Positions 22,194 through 30,865 are shown, counted from the first letter of the stretch. The stretch is DNA of 42,662 nucleotides from Stutzerimonas stutzeri (GCF_013522825.1 NZ_JAAMQZ010000039.1:1-42662); one strand, 5' to 3'. Numbers and translations: made by a program. Notes: generated from the sequence alone by a model not told the origin.

Positions 22194-22637
22194 ATGAAGC
22201 GCTACTTAATATGCTCACCTGACGAGTCTGTTAAAAATTGGCCTCCGCGGTCTGTATTTGCAGCTACAGCAGATGACGCGCTGAACAAATATCTTCGGGC
22301 TGTTTATGCAAAAGATAAAGTATTCCGAGAGTCTGTCTTGGATCTTGCAGTAAACATGTCATTTGTTGAACAGTTCTATCTCGCTACTGGAGCCGAGCAA
22401 TCGCGGTTCGGTACGACTGGCACTATCGGTACAGAGGCGGAAATTATCGGTTCCAGAGTGAAGGCTTTCTTTGCAGGTAAACCTGAATTAGGTGATGTCT
22501 TCTTGCGCTATATGGACACTGAAGATCAAACCTTGATCACAGAGGAGTTGTTTGAGTACATAGCTGTAAGCGATGAAGGAACACGCAACAGCTTTGTTGT
22601 GCTCGATGTCGAAGAAATACCAGTAGTCGCCGCTTAG
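22194..22637 (+). CDS. Hypothetical protein, 147 aa
   Basis: Not recognised. A soluble protein (MKRYLICSPDESVKNWPPRS) with a helical middle and an acidic end. AGGAG lies six bases before the ATG, which is a strong start. It is the only clearly cytosolic member of mid size in the cluster. Confidence 0.65.
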   Translation: MKRYLICSPDESVKNWPPRSVFAATADDALNKYLRAVYAKDKVFRESVLDLAVNMSFVEQFYLATGAEQSRFGTTGTIGTEAEIIGSRVKAFFAGKPELGDVFLRYMDTEDQTLITEELFEYIAVSDEGTRNSFVVLDVEEIPVVAA

Positions 22638-22684
22638 ACTATTCTTAGGTAAAGGCGATCAGCTAATTATGTCAGGTAAACCGT

Positions 22685-23002
22685 ATGTCCGTACTTGTTG
22701 AGTTTTTGATTTTCATCTTTGCATTGCCAGCGTTATTTCTGTACTTGTTCTACACGATGCTCCACACGATTGCTGATTTCTTTGGGTGGTCTTTCATTCC
22801 AGGCGTAATGGGCATCCACATTGGCGTCACACTTTTTGTGCTCGGTCAGCCCGATCCCAGTGTTCAATGGGAGAGCATCTTCCAAACGCTTGCTGGAATC
22901 GAGGTGGCTGGCATGCCGTTGTCCCTTGTTCTGGTTTGCGCAGGCGTGACCATTCTCGTGATAGGTGCGGCTATGAACATTCGAAACCAAACCGCGAGAT
23001 AG
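22685..23002 (+). CDS. Membrane protein, three spans, 105 aa
   Basis: Hydrophobic segments at about 4-27, 38-55 and 78-97 (LVEFLIFIFALPALFLYLF and later). No family recognised. The next gene starts five bases downstream. Confidence 0.6.
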   Translation: MSVLVEFLIFIFALPALFLYLFYTMLHTIADFFGWSFIPGVMGIHIGVTLFVLGQPDPSVQWESIFQTLAGIEVAGMPLSLVLVCAGVTILVIGAAMNIRNQTAR

Positions 23003-23006
23003 TTTG

Positions 23007-23465
23007 ATGAATGACTGGGAGGCGACCTGCCGAGTCAAGAAGGTGATGCAACGTGACCGCTTTGGATGCGGGATAGCCTGCGCCGCAATGGTGGCCGGCA
23101 AGAGCTACAGCGAAGCAAAACGTGTTTTCACCACATGCGGCCTCGGTGAAAAAAATCGACCCTTTACCACAAATTTCTCCGAGTTACGTCACTGCTTGGA
23201 GCACCTTGGTGTTCGGTCGGAACTCAGACGCTGGTCAAGCTGGGATGCCGTTGATGACATCGCCATCGTGGCGGTTGGATCATCACTAGATTCTTCCACT
23301 CGCAACTGGCACTGGGTTGTGGCTGAGAGACACGATGCTTTCGGGATTGTTTTGCACGATCCTGATTTCTATTTCCCGAGCTTCAGCGGCAAGATTCCCG
23401 AAGGTGTTCATTCCCACCCTTTCACTGAGTACCAGGCTCGTAAAAGCTGGCTCAAGATAATCTGA
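23007..23465 (+). CDS. C39-like (papain-fold) peptidase
   Basis: A 152-residue protein with the bacteriocin-processing peptidase layout: a Gln and catalytic Cys early (VMQRDRFGCGIACAAMVAG), a catalytic His (RNWHWVVAERHD) and an Asp shortly after (GIVLHDPDFYF). C39 domains cleave double-glycine leaders, usually fused to an ABC transporter; this one is free-standing and has no transporter beside it. Flanking genes encode small membrane and exported proteins, so it may process one of them, but none has an obvious Gly-Gly leader. ATG 23007 is chosen over TTG 23004. Confidence 0.75.
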   Translation: MNDWEATCRVKKVMQRDRFGCGIACAAMVAGKSYSEAKRVFTTCGLGEKNRPFTTNFSELRHCLEHLGVRSELRRWSSWDAVDDIAIVAVGSSLDSSTRNWHWVVAERHDAFGIVLHDPDFYFPSFSGKIPEGVHSHPFTEYQARKSWLKII

Positions 23466-23475
23466 GGATAGCCAC

Positions 23476-23703
23476 ATGGTAGAGCGCTTGCTTCGATCCC
23501 AGGTGCGGCACGTCTTTCTATTCGGCTTTACATCAGCATCTTTTGCTGTGACAGTTTTCAATTACTTCGCCCAGAACGTAGGTTTTGGTTCGGTTGCACT
23601 TATTGCCTTAGTCTGGTTGGTTACGCTAACAGGATCTGTCACCACCTATCGAACGTTGCATAAAAGTGTAGTCTCCAGCTTGGAAGGTAAAGACTATGTT
23701 TAA
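23476..23703 (+). CDS. Membrane protein, two spans, 75 aa
   Basis: Hydrophobic segments at about 12-33 and 38-58 (FLFGFTSASFAVTVFNYF and VALIALVWLVTLTGSV). It starts 10 bp after the C39-like gene, with GAGGA upstream, and its end overlaps the next gene by eight bases. No family recognised. Confidence 0.6.
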   Translation: MVERLLRSQVRHVFLFGFTSASFAVTVFNYFAQNVGFGSVALIALVWLVTLTGSVTTYRTLHKSVVSSLEGKDYV

Positions 23704-23950
23704 GCAACTAAATTCAAGATTGAAAGAAGATGCAAAAATTGGCCTCAAATCAACGATAGGCTTTGCTATGTTGTGCGTCAGTGTTGCATTCCTGCCTAAA
23801 CTCCATGCTTACGCAGGGTATGATTGGCCAATGCTAAAGGCTACTGTAGAGTGGGTAAGAAACCTTTGTGGCATCGTTGTGCTGTTCTACTGGTACGATT
23901 TTATCGTTAAGGCTAAGCGGCACTTGCGCTCATCTGGTCCCGGCGCTTAA
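23696..23950 (+). CDS. Membrane protein, two spans, 84 aa
   Basis: Hydrophobic segments at about 18-36 and 54-70 (IGFAMLCVSVAFLP and LCGIVVLFYWYDFIV) with basic flanks. It overlaps the previous membrane gene, so the two are probably made together and may form one complex. No family recognised. Last gene of the small-gene cluster. Confidence 0.6.
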   Translation: MFKQLNSRLKEDAKIGLKSTIGFAMLCVSVAFLPKLHAYAGYDWPMLKATVEWVRNLCGIVVLFYWYDFIVKAKRHLRSSGPGA

Positions 23951-24001
23951 AAGCACAAAGTTGTAATCACGCATTCGCGCGTAATCAGTCCTATGTATCC
24001 G

Positions 24002-24030
24002 CTTGGGTTTTCTTTTGGGTGAGGCATAGT
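24002..24030 (+). promoter_or_regulatory. TTGGGT-class promoter before the helicase gene
   Basis: CTTGGGTTT at 24002-24010, 16 bp spacer, -10-like CATAGT at 24025-24030 preceded by GG. It is 54 bp before ATG 24056. Confidence 0.6.
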
Positions 24031-24055
24031 TTTGAACAGCCCTGGAGGATCAACT

Positions 24056-25561
24056 ATGTCATTCCCATTCACGCACGAGCAACAACCTGCGATTAACTCG
24101 CTTGCTCGCCTGATCAGGCTTGTCGCATTCGCCGGAACTGGCAAGACAACCACACTGGTTGGGTATGCCCAAGCTCATCCCCAGCAGCGCATTCTGTACC
24201 TCTGCTACAACAAGAGTGTCGAGATAACGGCCAAAGAGAAATTCCCACTCCATGTGACATGCAAGACCTCACACGGGCTTGCTTATGGTTCGATGGGTGC
24301 GAAGTACCAGCACAAGCTCACCGGGAATCTCAGGCTGACTGATATCGCCCGCGCGATTTCGAGTCAGAGCTGGGATTTCGTGCGCGCGGTGCAAGACACG
24401 CTCAATGCCTTCCTGGCCAGTGCGGATGACAGCATCACAATCGATCATGTGCCATCGAGCAGGCTCAAGAACGAACGCATGAAGCGCGCCGCAGGAAAGA
24501 TCGTCGCCAGCGCCAATCATCTCTGGAATCGCATGCTCGATGTGCGCGATACCTCTGTCCTCCAGACCCACGATGGGTACCTGAAGGCGTGGGCGCTCAC
24601 CCGCCCGGATCTGTCGAAGCGTTTCGATATTGTGCTGGCGGACGAGGCGCAGGATATCAACCCTCTGCTTGCCGGCGTCCTTGCTGACCAAGCGAGCTAC
24701 GGTATGGGTGTTGTTGTGTGCGGTGACGGCCACCAGATGCTGTATCGCTTCAGGGGAGCCGTCGATGCGCTAGATGCTCACTGGCTCGACAAGGCCGAGA
24801 CGCACTACCTCACCCAGAGCTTCCGCTTCGGCCCGGCCGTCGCGAAGGTGGCGAACATGATCCTGCACTTCAAGGGCGAAACGCGGCCGCTGGTAGGGCT
24901 GGGCGAGGCCACCCGAGTGACAAAGGCCCTTCCCGAGGACCTGGAGCACCGTACCGTTCTCTGCCGCACCGTAATCGGCGTCATCGAGACGGCCCTGATT
25001 GCACAGGCCAAGAATGAGCAAATCTTCTGGGTCGGCGGCATCGATAGCTACCACCTGCAGGACATCGAAGACCTGTATTGGCTCTATGCCGAGCAGCGAG
25101 ACAAAATCAAGAACAAGCGCCTGATGCAAGAATATCCTACGTTCGACCTGTACGAGGAAATCGCTACAGAGAGCCAAGATGCTGAGATGCAGCGCACGCT
25201 ACGAGTGGTCGAGCAGTACAAAAACGCCCTGCCCGACCTCTTTGCCAAACTTCGCCGCACGGCAGTCAAGGACGAGCTGGAAGCCACAATCTCGGTCAGT
25301 ACAGCGCACCGAGCCAAGGGCCTGGAATGGGATGCGGTGGAGCTAAGCGATGACTTCTCCTTCGAGCCGTTCAACCCGGAAAATACGCTTGAGCAGTTCG
25401 AGGACGAAATGAACCTGCTGTATGTCGCCTGCACGCGAGCGATGAAGGTTCTGGCTATCAACGGTCCAGTGCTGGAAATCATGCACGAATTCGTGGGCCG
25501 GCGTGACGGCAAGCGGCCGAATATCCCCCTCACCTTTAAGCGCGAAGCACAGGCGGCGTAG
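24056..25561 (+). CDS. UvrD/Rep-like superfamily 1 helicase
   Basis: A 501-residue SF1 helicase with motif I AFAGTGKTT (about 26-34), motif II VLADEAQDINPLL, motif III VVCGDGHQMLYRFRGA, motif V TAHRAKGLEWDAVEL and motif VI NLLYVACTRAMKVL near the end. It should unwind DNA 3' to 5' with ATP. It is shorter than UvrD (720 residues) because the 1B and 2B insertions are reduced, as in many plasmid-borne members. The ATG at 24056 follows GGAGG by seven bases. A role in plasmid DNA processing or repair is likely; the precise role is unknown. Confidence 0.9.
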   Translation: MSFPFTHEQQPAINSLARLIRLVAFAGTGKTTTLVGYAQAHPQQRILYLCYNKSVEITAKEKFPLHVTCKTSHGLAYGSMGAKYQHKLTGNLRLTDIARAISSQSWDFVRAVQDTLNAFLASADDSITIDHVPSSRLKNERMKRAAGKIVASANHLWNRMLDVRDTSVLQTHDGYLKAWALTRPDLSKRFDIVLADEAQDINPLLAGVLADQASYGMGVVVCGDGHQMLYRFRGAVDALDAHWLDKAETHYLTQSFRFGPAVAKVANMILHFKGETRPLVGLGEATRVTKALPEDLEHRTVLCRTVIGVIETALIAQAKNEQIFWVGGIDSYHLQDIEDLYWLYAEQRDKIKNKRLMQEYPTFDLYEEIATESQDAEMQRTLRVVEQYKNALPDLFAKLRRTAVKDELEATISVSTAHRAKGLEWDAVELSDDFSFEPFNPENTLEQFEDEMNLLYVACTRAMKVLAINGPVLEIMHEFVGRRDGKRPNIPLTFKREAQAA

Positions 25562-25563
25562 TC

Positions 25564-25592
25564 CTTGGGTTTGACCAAGGCAGCGGTAGTGT
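25564..25592 (+). promoter_or_regulatory. TTGGGT-class promoter before the 25623 gene
   Basis: CTTGGGTTT at 25564-25572, 16 bp spacer, -10-like TAGTGT at 25587-25592 preceded by GG. It is 59 bp before ATG 25623 and just after the helicase stop. Confidence 0.6.
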
Positions 25593-25622
25593 GGGCACCA
25601 CCAACTTCCCGGAGTGCCCCCG

Positions 25623-25922
25623 ATGTCCGAGCCGTCGCCTTTGACCATCGTCACCGCCTGCAGCCTTGAGCTTGTACTAACGCCGGTACCGATGCCCGTG
25701 ATGCCTAGCTCCAGAAGCGAGCATTGGCTGGCCTTCATCTTGCCGAGCAGTTCCCAGTACGGGTTCGAGTTGCACCCTGATGTCGTTGAACGTATTCAGG
25801 CGTACATGATCGAGCACCAGACCGAGTGCCTGAACGATGGTTGGCGCAACTACACGATCTACGGGCGCCGTCTCGCCGGCTGTAACCCTAAGGCTGTTGC
25901 CGAGCGGCTTAGCCATGAGTGA
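25623..25922 (+). CDS. Hypothetical protein, 99 aa
   Basis: Not recognised. Start at ATG 25623 with CGGAG upstream. The protein has a beta-rich N-terminal half and a C-terminal helical part (DVVERIQAYMIEHQ). It overlaps the next gene by eight bases. Confidence 0.65.
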   Translation: MSEPSPLTIVTACSLELVLTPVPMPVMPSSRSEHWLAFILPSSSQYGFELHPDVVERIQAYMIEHQTECLNDGWRNYTIYGRRLAGCNPKAVAERLSHE

Positions 25923-26319
25923 GTCGATTGAGTTCAGCTCCTTCGTGGACTGGTTGGAGCACCAGGGCGAAATCGACGGACCCGTAGTGGTGTCGGTCAC
26001 GAGGAGCAGATTTTCCGGCAATCACCAGGACTTCGCTCACGGCCTTGTCGAGGCCCGGCTGGACTCTCCTTTCGGCCGACTGTCGATCATCAGCGGCTGG
26101 TCGGCTTTCGTGCAGCCTCGACGTGCGGACGGTTGGTATGTCGAGCATCGGCCCGATGCAACGGGCGCAGGAATTACCTCCGAACATCCGGTTGTCATGA
26201 CGGTTGAGGCGGAACAAATTCGCCTTGAAGCCCGCTGCGAGGAACTAGCGAAAGCGGCCTGGGACTTTTGGTCCTATCAGGATCTTGAGCGCTATGTGAC
26301 TCCCCACCTGCTCAGCTAA
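25915..26319 (+). CDS. Hypothetical protein, 134 aa
   Basis: Not recognised. Translation from the overlapping ATG at 25915 (MSESIEFSSFVDWLEHQG) gives a soluble protein with a helical C-terminus. Cotranscribed with the 25623 gene. Confidence 0.65.
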   Translation: MSESIEFSSFVDWLEHQGEIDGPVVVSVTRSRFSGNHQDFAHGLVEARLDSPFGRLSIISGWSAFVQPRRADGWYVEHRPDATGAGITSEHPVVMTVEAEQIRLEARCEELAKAAWDFWSYQDLERYVTPHLLS

Positions 26320-26336
26320 GCCCCCTCTTCCCTGCT

Positions 26337-26365
26337 CTTGGGTTTAATCGCCCATGAGACAGCAT
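26337..26365 (+). promoter_or_regulatory. TTGGGT-class promoter before the 26399 gene
   Basis: CTTGGGTTT at 26337-26345, 16 bp spacer, -10-like CAGCAT at 26360-26365 preceded by GA. It is 62 bp before ATG 26399. Confidence 0.6.
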
Positions 26366-26398
26366 TGCGCTGCACCTTCAACAAAACGGAGTTTTCAC

Positions 26399-27079
26399 AT
26401 GTCGGTTACGACTAACTCAATTCAGGTTCATGTCCTGCCCAACAAGGCCACCATCCATCTCCACGAGGCAGATCGCGAGCTGGTAGGCGTCCATGGCGTT
26501 GAGGTTGATGTCATGGATTACCCCTCCCAGCAGGCTACGGCGGCGCTGAATGCCTTCAATGCGAATGTCACCCTGAACCGAGCCGAACATTTCACCCTGA
26601 TGGTGTTCGATCCCAAGAAACAGAGCTGGCTGACGCCCCCTGAGGGCCATCAGGCATTCCCAAGCGACGGCGATTACAGTGGCATGCTGGATGTCCCTCT
26701 GCTTCCCCTCGGGTGCGTTCTCAAAGCCGAGAAGGACGTTGCTTATGAAGATGGCGATGGCCAGCCGATTATGGCCGGATCGAAGTGGAAGGTCCTCGCG
26801 GCTGATCGGGCGACCGTGCGGCTGGTGTGTGAGGATACTGAGGCGGAAATCTTCATGCCCGTCTGCCAGCTTCATGAGGGCCTGGTGATCAACACTGGCT
26901 ACGATGAAGACGCGCATCTGAGCGCCGATCAGCTTGACGATAAGTACAACCCCGAAGGCGCCGGTGAGCATCCGATGTTCACTCGCCAAATGTGGCGCGA
27001 GGCGGTGGCCAATGAGGACACGATCTGCGGCTATTGGTCGTGGTTGGTGAGCGAAATCGCGCAGGCACACTGGAAGTAG
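26399..27079 (+). CDS. Hypothetical protein, 226 aa
   Basis: Not recognised. The ATG at 26399 (MSVTTNSIQVHVLPNKATIH) has CGGAG upstream. The protein is acidic, mixed alpha-beta, with no membrane segment; Trp and aromatic residues cluster at the end (GYWSWLVSEIAQAHWK). Single-gene unit. Confidence 0.7.
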   Translation: MSVTTNSIQVHVLPNKATIHLHEADRELVGVHGVEVDVMDYPSQQATAALNAFNANVTLNRAEHFTLMVFDPKKQSWLTPPEGHQAFPSDGDYSGMLDVPLLPLGCVLKAEKDVAYEDGDGQPIMAGSKWKVLAADRATVRLVCEDTEAEIFMPVCQLHEGLVINTGYDEDAHLSADQLDDKYNPEGAGEHPMFTRQMWREAVANEDTICGYWSWLVSEIAQAHWK

Positions 27080-27340
27080 CGGCCTTGATCGCCGCATAGC
27101 GGCCTGTTGTTGAAGCTGAGGGCGGTGGTGATTCAGCCGAACCACTTCAAAATGAAGCCTGGGACTGACCGCTACGCTTTCCAGAATCCCGCAGGAGACG
27201 CCTCGCAAGGTCGTTCTGCGGGTGTGGCGTGTAGTCCTAGCCCTCAGCGTCCGAAAGGAGCACCAGCGAGCCCATAGGGGCCGTAACCTGAAGATTGCCC
27301 GTCATGCCCGGCTGTTCGTGCCGGCAAAACCATTTTGGCA
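27080..27340. other. Intergenic stretch between converging genes
   Basis: No gene and no clear terminator is seen between the 26399 gene (plus) and the EAL gene (minus), only weak GC-rich imperfect inverted repeats. Confidence 0.4.
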
Positions 27341-28069
27341 TCAGCCCCACGCCAACACCCCAGCGTTAGCACGAGATCGCTCAAGCCCCACCAGAGCATG
27401 AGTCGGCCCTACAACTTCAGGACGCGAGAAACAGTACCCCTGAAACCACGCAGTATTCCTAACCGGATGCAGCAGGTGGTCGATATCTTGTACCGACTCG
27501 ACCTTCTCCATGATCAGGTGCGTCTTGTTGGCATAGCAGTGCCGGATTGCTGCATCAACCCAGTTCAGATTTTCCGTGGTCTGGATTGCCGGGAGATCGA
27601 TCTTGCAGAAGTCCCAATCGAACGCCTCCAGGCGCTCTTGATTGGCGTGTTCCTGCCCGAAATCATCAATGGCTACCTTGGCTCCGGTGCTCTTGATCGC
27701 ACGCAGCCGCCTCACAAGCTCAGCGCCACGCATACCGGAACTCTCTGGAATTTCGATCACCAGACGATTACGGACTTCTGGATCAAGCGCCATCAGTTTC
27801 GATTGGAACAGGTTGAAGAATGTACGAATGTCGAGTGTTGCAGCCGATATGTTCATGAACACGAGCAGCGGTGAATGGAGCTGCGCCGTGCTGGCCTGCA
27901 GCATGTCCAGCACCTCAATGTCGAGCGCGAACCATGAAGCCATCGACTTGCCGGCCATGAAGCGAGGTGGGCTTAGCACGGTGTCGCCAAGCTGCAGGCG
28001 CGCCAGAACCTCGGTTGCGACGGCGGCTCCGTCGCTGCTGTGAATGGTTTGCTGGGCAATCTTGAGCAT
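27341..28069 (-). CDS. EAL-domain cyclic-di-GMP phosphodiesterase
   Basis: A 242-residue stand-alone EAL domain. The signature is EVL in place of EAL (about 20-22), with NIS, EIPES, the DDFG loop (VAIDDFGQE), CKIDL, ME..E (LIMEKVES) and QGYCFSRP all present, so the metal-binding glutamates, aspartates and the catalytic lysine appear intact and the enzyme may be active. No GGDEF, sensor or signal peptide is present. It starts 27 bp after the EndA-type nuclease gene on the same strand, so the two are probably one operon. Lowering c-di-GMP favours motility and dispersal. Confidence 0.85.
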   Translation of the reverse strand: MLKIAQQTIHSSDGAAVATEVLARLQLGDTVLSPPRFMAGKSMASWFALDIEVLDMLQASTAQLHSPLLVFMNISAATLDIRTFFNLFQSKLMALDPEVRNRLVIEIPESSGMRGAELVRRLRAIKSTGAKVAIDDFGQEHANQERLEAFDWDFCKIDLPAIQTTENLNWVDAAIRHCYANKTHLIMEKVESVQDIDHLLHPVRNTAWFQGYCFSRPEVVGPTHALVGLERSRANAGVLAWG

Positions 28070-28096
28070 GTGGCCCTCGGATCGTTGAGGTTTCGG

Positions 28097-29074
28097 TTAT
28101 CTGCAATTCCCAGCCAGGCGGAAGCCTGCTTGTTCGGCCTGTGCAGCGGTCTGGAAGGTAACGCGGTTGTGCTCGCGCACTAGGTCATAACTGGGGCAAC
28201 CAGTCGGCAGGTGATAGACGCGGCTATTGCGGTTGCCTATAACGCTGCCTCCCGTGGCGCCCGTCATTTGTGAGTGCTGCGGAATGGAGCGGGAATTCTT
28301 CCCCTGGAAGGGATGAGTGGCCACGCCCGGTGACGCAAGTCCGTCGCCACTCGGATGCTGTCCCACCGTCCAGGTGCGCTCGCCGGTGACATAGGGATTG
28401 CTGTGCCCCATCACCTTCGTAATTCGCCGGTCGCGTTCGAGTTCCCAGTCGCTGGGTGGGTACATGCGATCCCAGGCGGTAAAAAGCTGCTGCTGCTGCC
28501 GGGACATCCTCAAGCCGTACCAGTCGTGCATGTAGAGCTGCACGCGGGCCACGAGTCCTTTGGCTTCGTCGCGAGGCTCGGCTGCACGCTGGTTGAAATC
28601 CACGCGGGTCGCGCATGCGCCGTACTGATAGGGGGTTTTGGAGAGCTGTGCGTAGTTGTAATGGGATCGGTCAGCGTTGACCTCACCGACGACTACGGTG
28701 AGGTTGTGTGCATCGGCCTCCATGGCGCGGAACACAGGATCGGTCGCCACGCAGTTCTTCCGCCCGCCGTTCTGCCAGCATTGGCGCTGGTGACCAAACG
28801 ACCAGGCCGGCGTTATGTGCTCGTACTCGATCCGCGCCGCACGCTCAGGTAACGCTCGAACCTCATATCCGCAAGACCGGGGGTCGATGCGTCCACCCGT
28901 GCGACCAACCCAGCGCCATGTGCAGCCGCAGTAGGTGTCACCCTGAAGGTTACGGTCGAAGTAGACGCGCTCGCGTAGCTCAACTTTCGCTTGGTCGAAC
29001 GTCGCCGGTGCGGCAGTGCACACCAGTGAGATGGCAGCCGGAAAAGCAGCGAGAATGAGGGCAGTGGTTTTCAT
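28097..29074 (-). CDS. Exported EndA-type endonuclease I with C-terminal Ada-like zinc domain
   Basis: From ATG 29074 a 325-residue protein with a signal peptide (MKTTALILAAFPAAISLVC). The endonuclease I domain (about 30-220) shows the beta-beta-alpha metal motif IEYEHITPAWSFG and the later DAHNLTVVVGEVNADRSHYN and ARVQLYMHDWYGL. The C-terminus (about 280-325) reads SRVYHLPTGCPSYDLV and FRLAGNCR, the small Cys-containing module often attached to such nucleases. It should degrade DNA in the periplasm or outside the cell. A farther start at 29098 is possible but lacks a better binding site. Confidence 0.88.
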   Translation of the reverse strand: MKTTALILAAFPAAISLVCTAAPATFDQAKVELRERVYFDRNLQGDTYCGCTWRWVGRTGGRIDPRSCGYEVRALPERAARIEYEHITPAWSFGHQRQCWQNGGRKNCVATDPVFRAMEADAHNLTVVVGEVNADRSHYNYAQLSKTPYQYGACATRVDFNQRAAEPRDEAKGLVARVQLYMHDWYGLRMSRQQQQLFTAWDRMYPPSDWELERDRRITKVMGHSNPYVTGERTWTVGQHPSGDGLASPGVATHPFQGKNSRSIPQHSQMTGATGGSVIGNRNSRVYHLPTGCPSYDLVREHNRVTFQTAAQAEQAGFRLAGNCR

Positions 29075-29158
29075 GGAGCACGGCGTGGGTAGTTTCACGC
29101 CATGCTATAGATCGAAACCCGGAAATTGGGCTGCTATCTGACACGATTGTTGTCAGTT

Positions 29159-29395
29159 TCAGACTTCCGTGCTTCCTACCCATTCGCCGGCTATGAAAGC
29201 ATCTGCACCATCCTGGGTGCGGTCTTTCAGTAGGCCGGCTATGGCAAGCAACGCCTCATGTGTCCAGCCAGATGCTGGAGCCGGCTCAGCATGAATCCGC
29301 GTTCCCTGCAGATCGCAGATCTCCAAGGGGCCGTTGGCGATGGCCACTAGAATGTCAGGCTCGCCAGCATTCACATCAGTAACAAAGCAGATCAT
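29159..29395 (-). CDS. Hypothetical protein, 78 aa
   Basis: Not recognised. The ATG at 29395 overlaps the stop of the previous gene (ATGA) and follows GAGGG, giving MICFVTDVNAGEPDILVAIA. It is the last gene of a three-gene operon starting at 30608. Confidence 0.6.
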   Translation of the reverse strand: MICFVTDVNAGEPDILVAIANGPLEICDLQGTRIHAEPAPASGWTHEALLAIAGLLKDRTQDGADAFIAGEWVGSTEV

Positions 29396-29907
29396 TTTTC
29401 CCTCGCTGCTGCATGTCGACATTCGTCTCTCATACGCTGATACCGAAGCAGTTTGAGGGCTTGGCGCTCCTTCTCCACAAGCACTTTATGCTCGATGGCG
29501 CGAAGCATGGCCCAGGTATTGCGTGGAAGCTTCGGCGGCTTTCCGTCAACGTAGGGAGGATAAGCGCCATCCTCTACGCACGGATGCGTCCAGTCCAACG
29601 CATTGGCTTGCAGCTCTTCCCGAACAATCCGAACGGCGTGCGACCACGCGATATCGCCATCCCCTTCCCCGCCGTCTGGGCCATAGTCTGTCCAGCAGAA
29701 GAACGGCGTGCGCTTGGGTGTCAGCATGTCGCCCATGCGCAATGAGCCTTGCCGGTGACGGAACCGTGAGCGGTGGGATGGTTTTCGACTTGCCCGCTTT
29801 GGTGTGTGGTACGCCGCGCACGGCCCGTCCAGATCGATGCTGTAGCCGAGCGCTTTCGCGTGGACCGCTACACGCTTGCTTAGCTTCTTCAAGATGCGCG
29901 GATTCAT
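29392..29907 (-). CDS. Hypothetical basic protein, 171 aa
   Basis: Not recognised. Strongly basic N-terminal third with several His and Arg (ASRKPSHRSRFRHRQGSLR), then an acidic loop (DYGPDGGEGDGD) and a basic end. It overlaps both neighbours by four bases, so it is translationally coupled in the 30608 operon. Confidence 0.65.
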   Translation of the reverse strand: MNPRILKKLSKRVAVHAKALGYSIDLDGPCAAYHTPKRASRKPSHRSRFRHRQGSLRMGDMLTPKRTPFFCWTDYGPDGGEGDGDIAWSHAVRIVREELQANALDWTHPCVEDGAYPPYVDGKPPKLPRNTWAMLRAIEHKVLVEKERQALKLLRYQRMRDECRHAAAREK

Positions 29908-30608
29908 GCGTCAGCTCCCTTGGTATCCTCGTTCGGTTCTGATGGAAGCGGCATCCAGAACGCTACCTGCGCCTGGTAGTCAGCGCCGTATCCACCGTCG
30001 ATATAATCGCCGTTGTTCAGGCAGAACCATTTCCCGTCGCGGTACAGCCCCTCAAACCCACACGCTGCATGCTGACCTTCGTATGTGCCGTAGCACCAGA
30101 CCGTGCCAGCGTCACGCTCAGGCAGACGATCAGCGACGCTGATCCATCCCCCTGCGTCCCGATGGAATGCGTGGTTCTGCTCAGGCAGGGTGTCCGTGGG
30201 CTCAATTACCTCTTCTGGCGCTTGCTTAGCGAGAAGGTCTGCGTAGGCATTCAGCAGCCGCTCTACCCCGCTGCCACCGAATGGCCCAAAGATATCGATG
30301 CACGCGTTCCAGGTATCTGGATCGAAGCCGTGCCCCTCGCACAGATACTCCCAGTCTCCGACCTCGTTGCGGCGCACCTGAATGCCATCAATCTCGAACT
30401 CACCCTGGTCCTGCCGCGCCTTAGACGATGGAGCCTCGGCCCACTCTGTGCCTGGATGTTCGTAGGCCCACGGCCCGCTGTATGTCGAGAACGGAGAGCA
30501 GCATTCACGCCGGAAACAGCGCTGCTCGCAACGATGATGGCATTTCCCGCCGTCAAGACAGGTTTCGCCCAGCAGCTCGGTTGGTTGTTGTGTGCCTTGT
30601 GTGGTCAT
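29904..30608 (-). CDS. DUF551-containing protein, 234 aa
   Basis: The C-terminal part matches DUF551, common in phage and plasmid proteins: GWISVADRLPERD at the start and QVAFWMPLPSEP at the end. The N-terminal part carries a cysteine cluster (CLDGGKCHHRCEQRCFRREC, about residues 18-37) that could bind a metal. The function of DUF551 is unknown. Start MTTQGTQQ at 30608 with a TTGGGT-class promoter 59 bp upstream; first of three overlapping genes. Confidence 0.75.
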   Translation of the reverse strand: MTTQGTQQPTELLGETCLDGGKCHHRCEQRCFRRECCSPFSTYSGPWAYEHPGTEWAEAPSSKARQDQGEFEIDGIQVRRNEVGDWEYLCEGHGFDPDTWNACIDIFGPFGGSGVERLLNAYADLLAKQAPEEVIEPTDTLPEQNHAFHRDAGGWISVADRLPERDAGTVWCYGTYEGQHAACGFEGLYRDGKWFCLNNGDYIDGGYGADYQAQVAFWMPLPSEPNEDTKGADA

Positions 30609-30638
30609 GCTGCAGCCCCTTGAGTTGTAGGTACGCAT

Positions 30639-30667
30639 AGCGTCTCACCTGCTCGAAAGAACCCAAG
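30639..30667 (-). promoter_or_regulatory. TTGGGT-class promoter before the DUF551 operon
   Basis: CTTGGGTTC starts at 30667 on the minus strand; GACGCT (30644-30639) follows after 16 bp, preceded by GA. The start codon is 59 bp away. Confidence 0.55.
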
Positions 30668-30808
30668 TGCTCTCTCGGTCGCCGTACTTCGTCAGCGCCG
30701 GGATCACCTCATTCGCGCTTACGGTTACGGCTGCGAGCGCCACAGGCATCTACCCATCCAGGATGTGGATGACGAGCGCTTGGCTCGCGGTAGGCGCTGG
30801 CGGCCACG

Positions 30809-30837
30809 CTTGGGATTCATCCAGATCGCGAGATGCT
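30809..30837 (+). promoter_or_regulatory. TTGGGA-class promoter before the PP-loop gene
   Basis: CTTGGGATT at 30809-30817, 16 bp spacer, -10-like GATGCT at 30832-30837 preceded by GA. It is 57 bp before ATG 30866. Confidence 0.55.
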
Positions 30838-30865
30838 GGATGAACAAAGCAACAGGAGCTGCCGA

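Noticed and set aside
29100..29140. CCGGGTTTCGAT with TATAGC before the EndA gene as a TTGGG promoter
   Set aside because: It lacks the TTGGG core; may be a different promoter.
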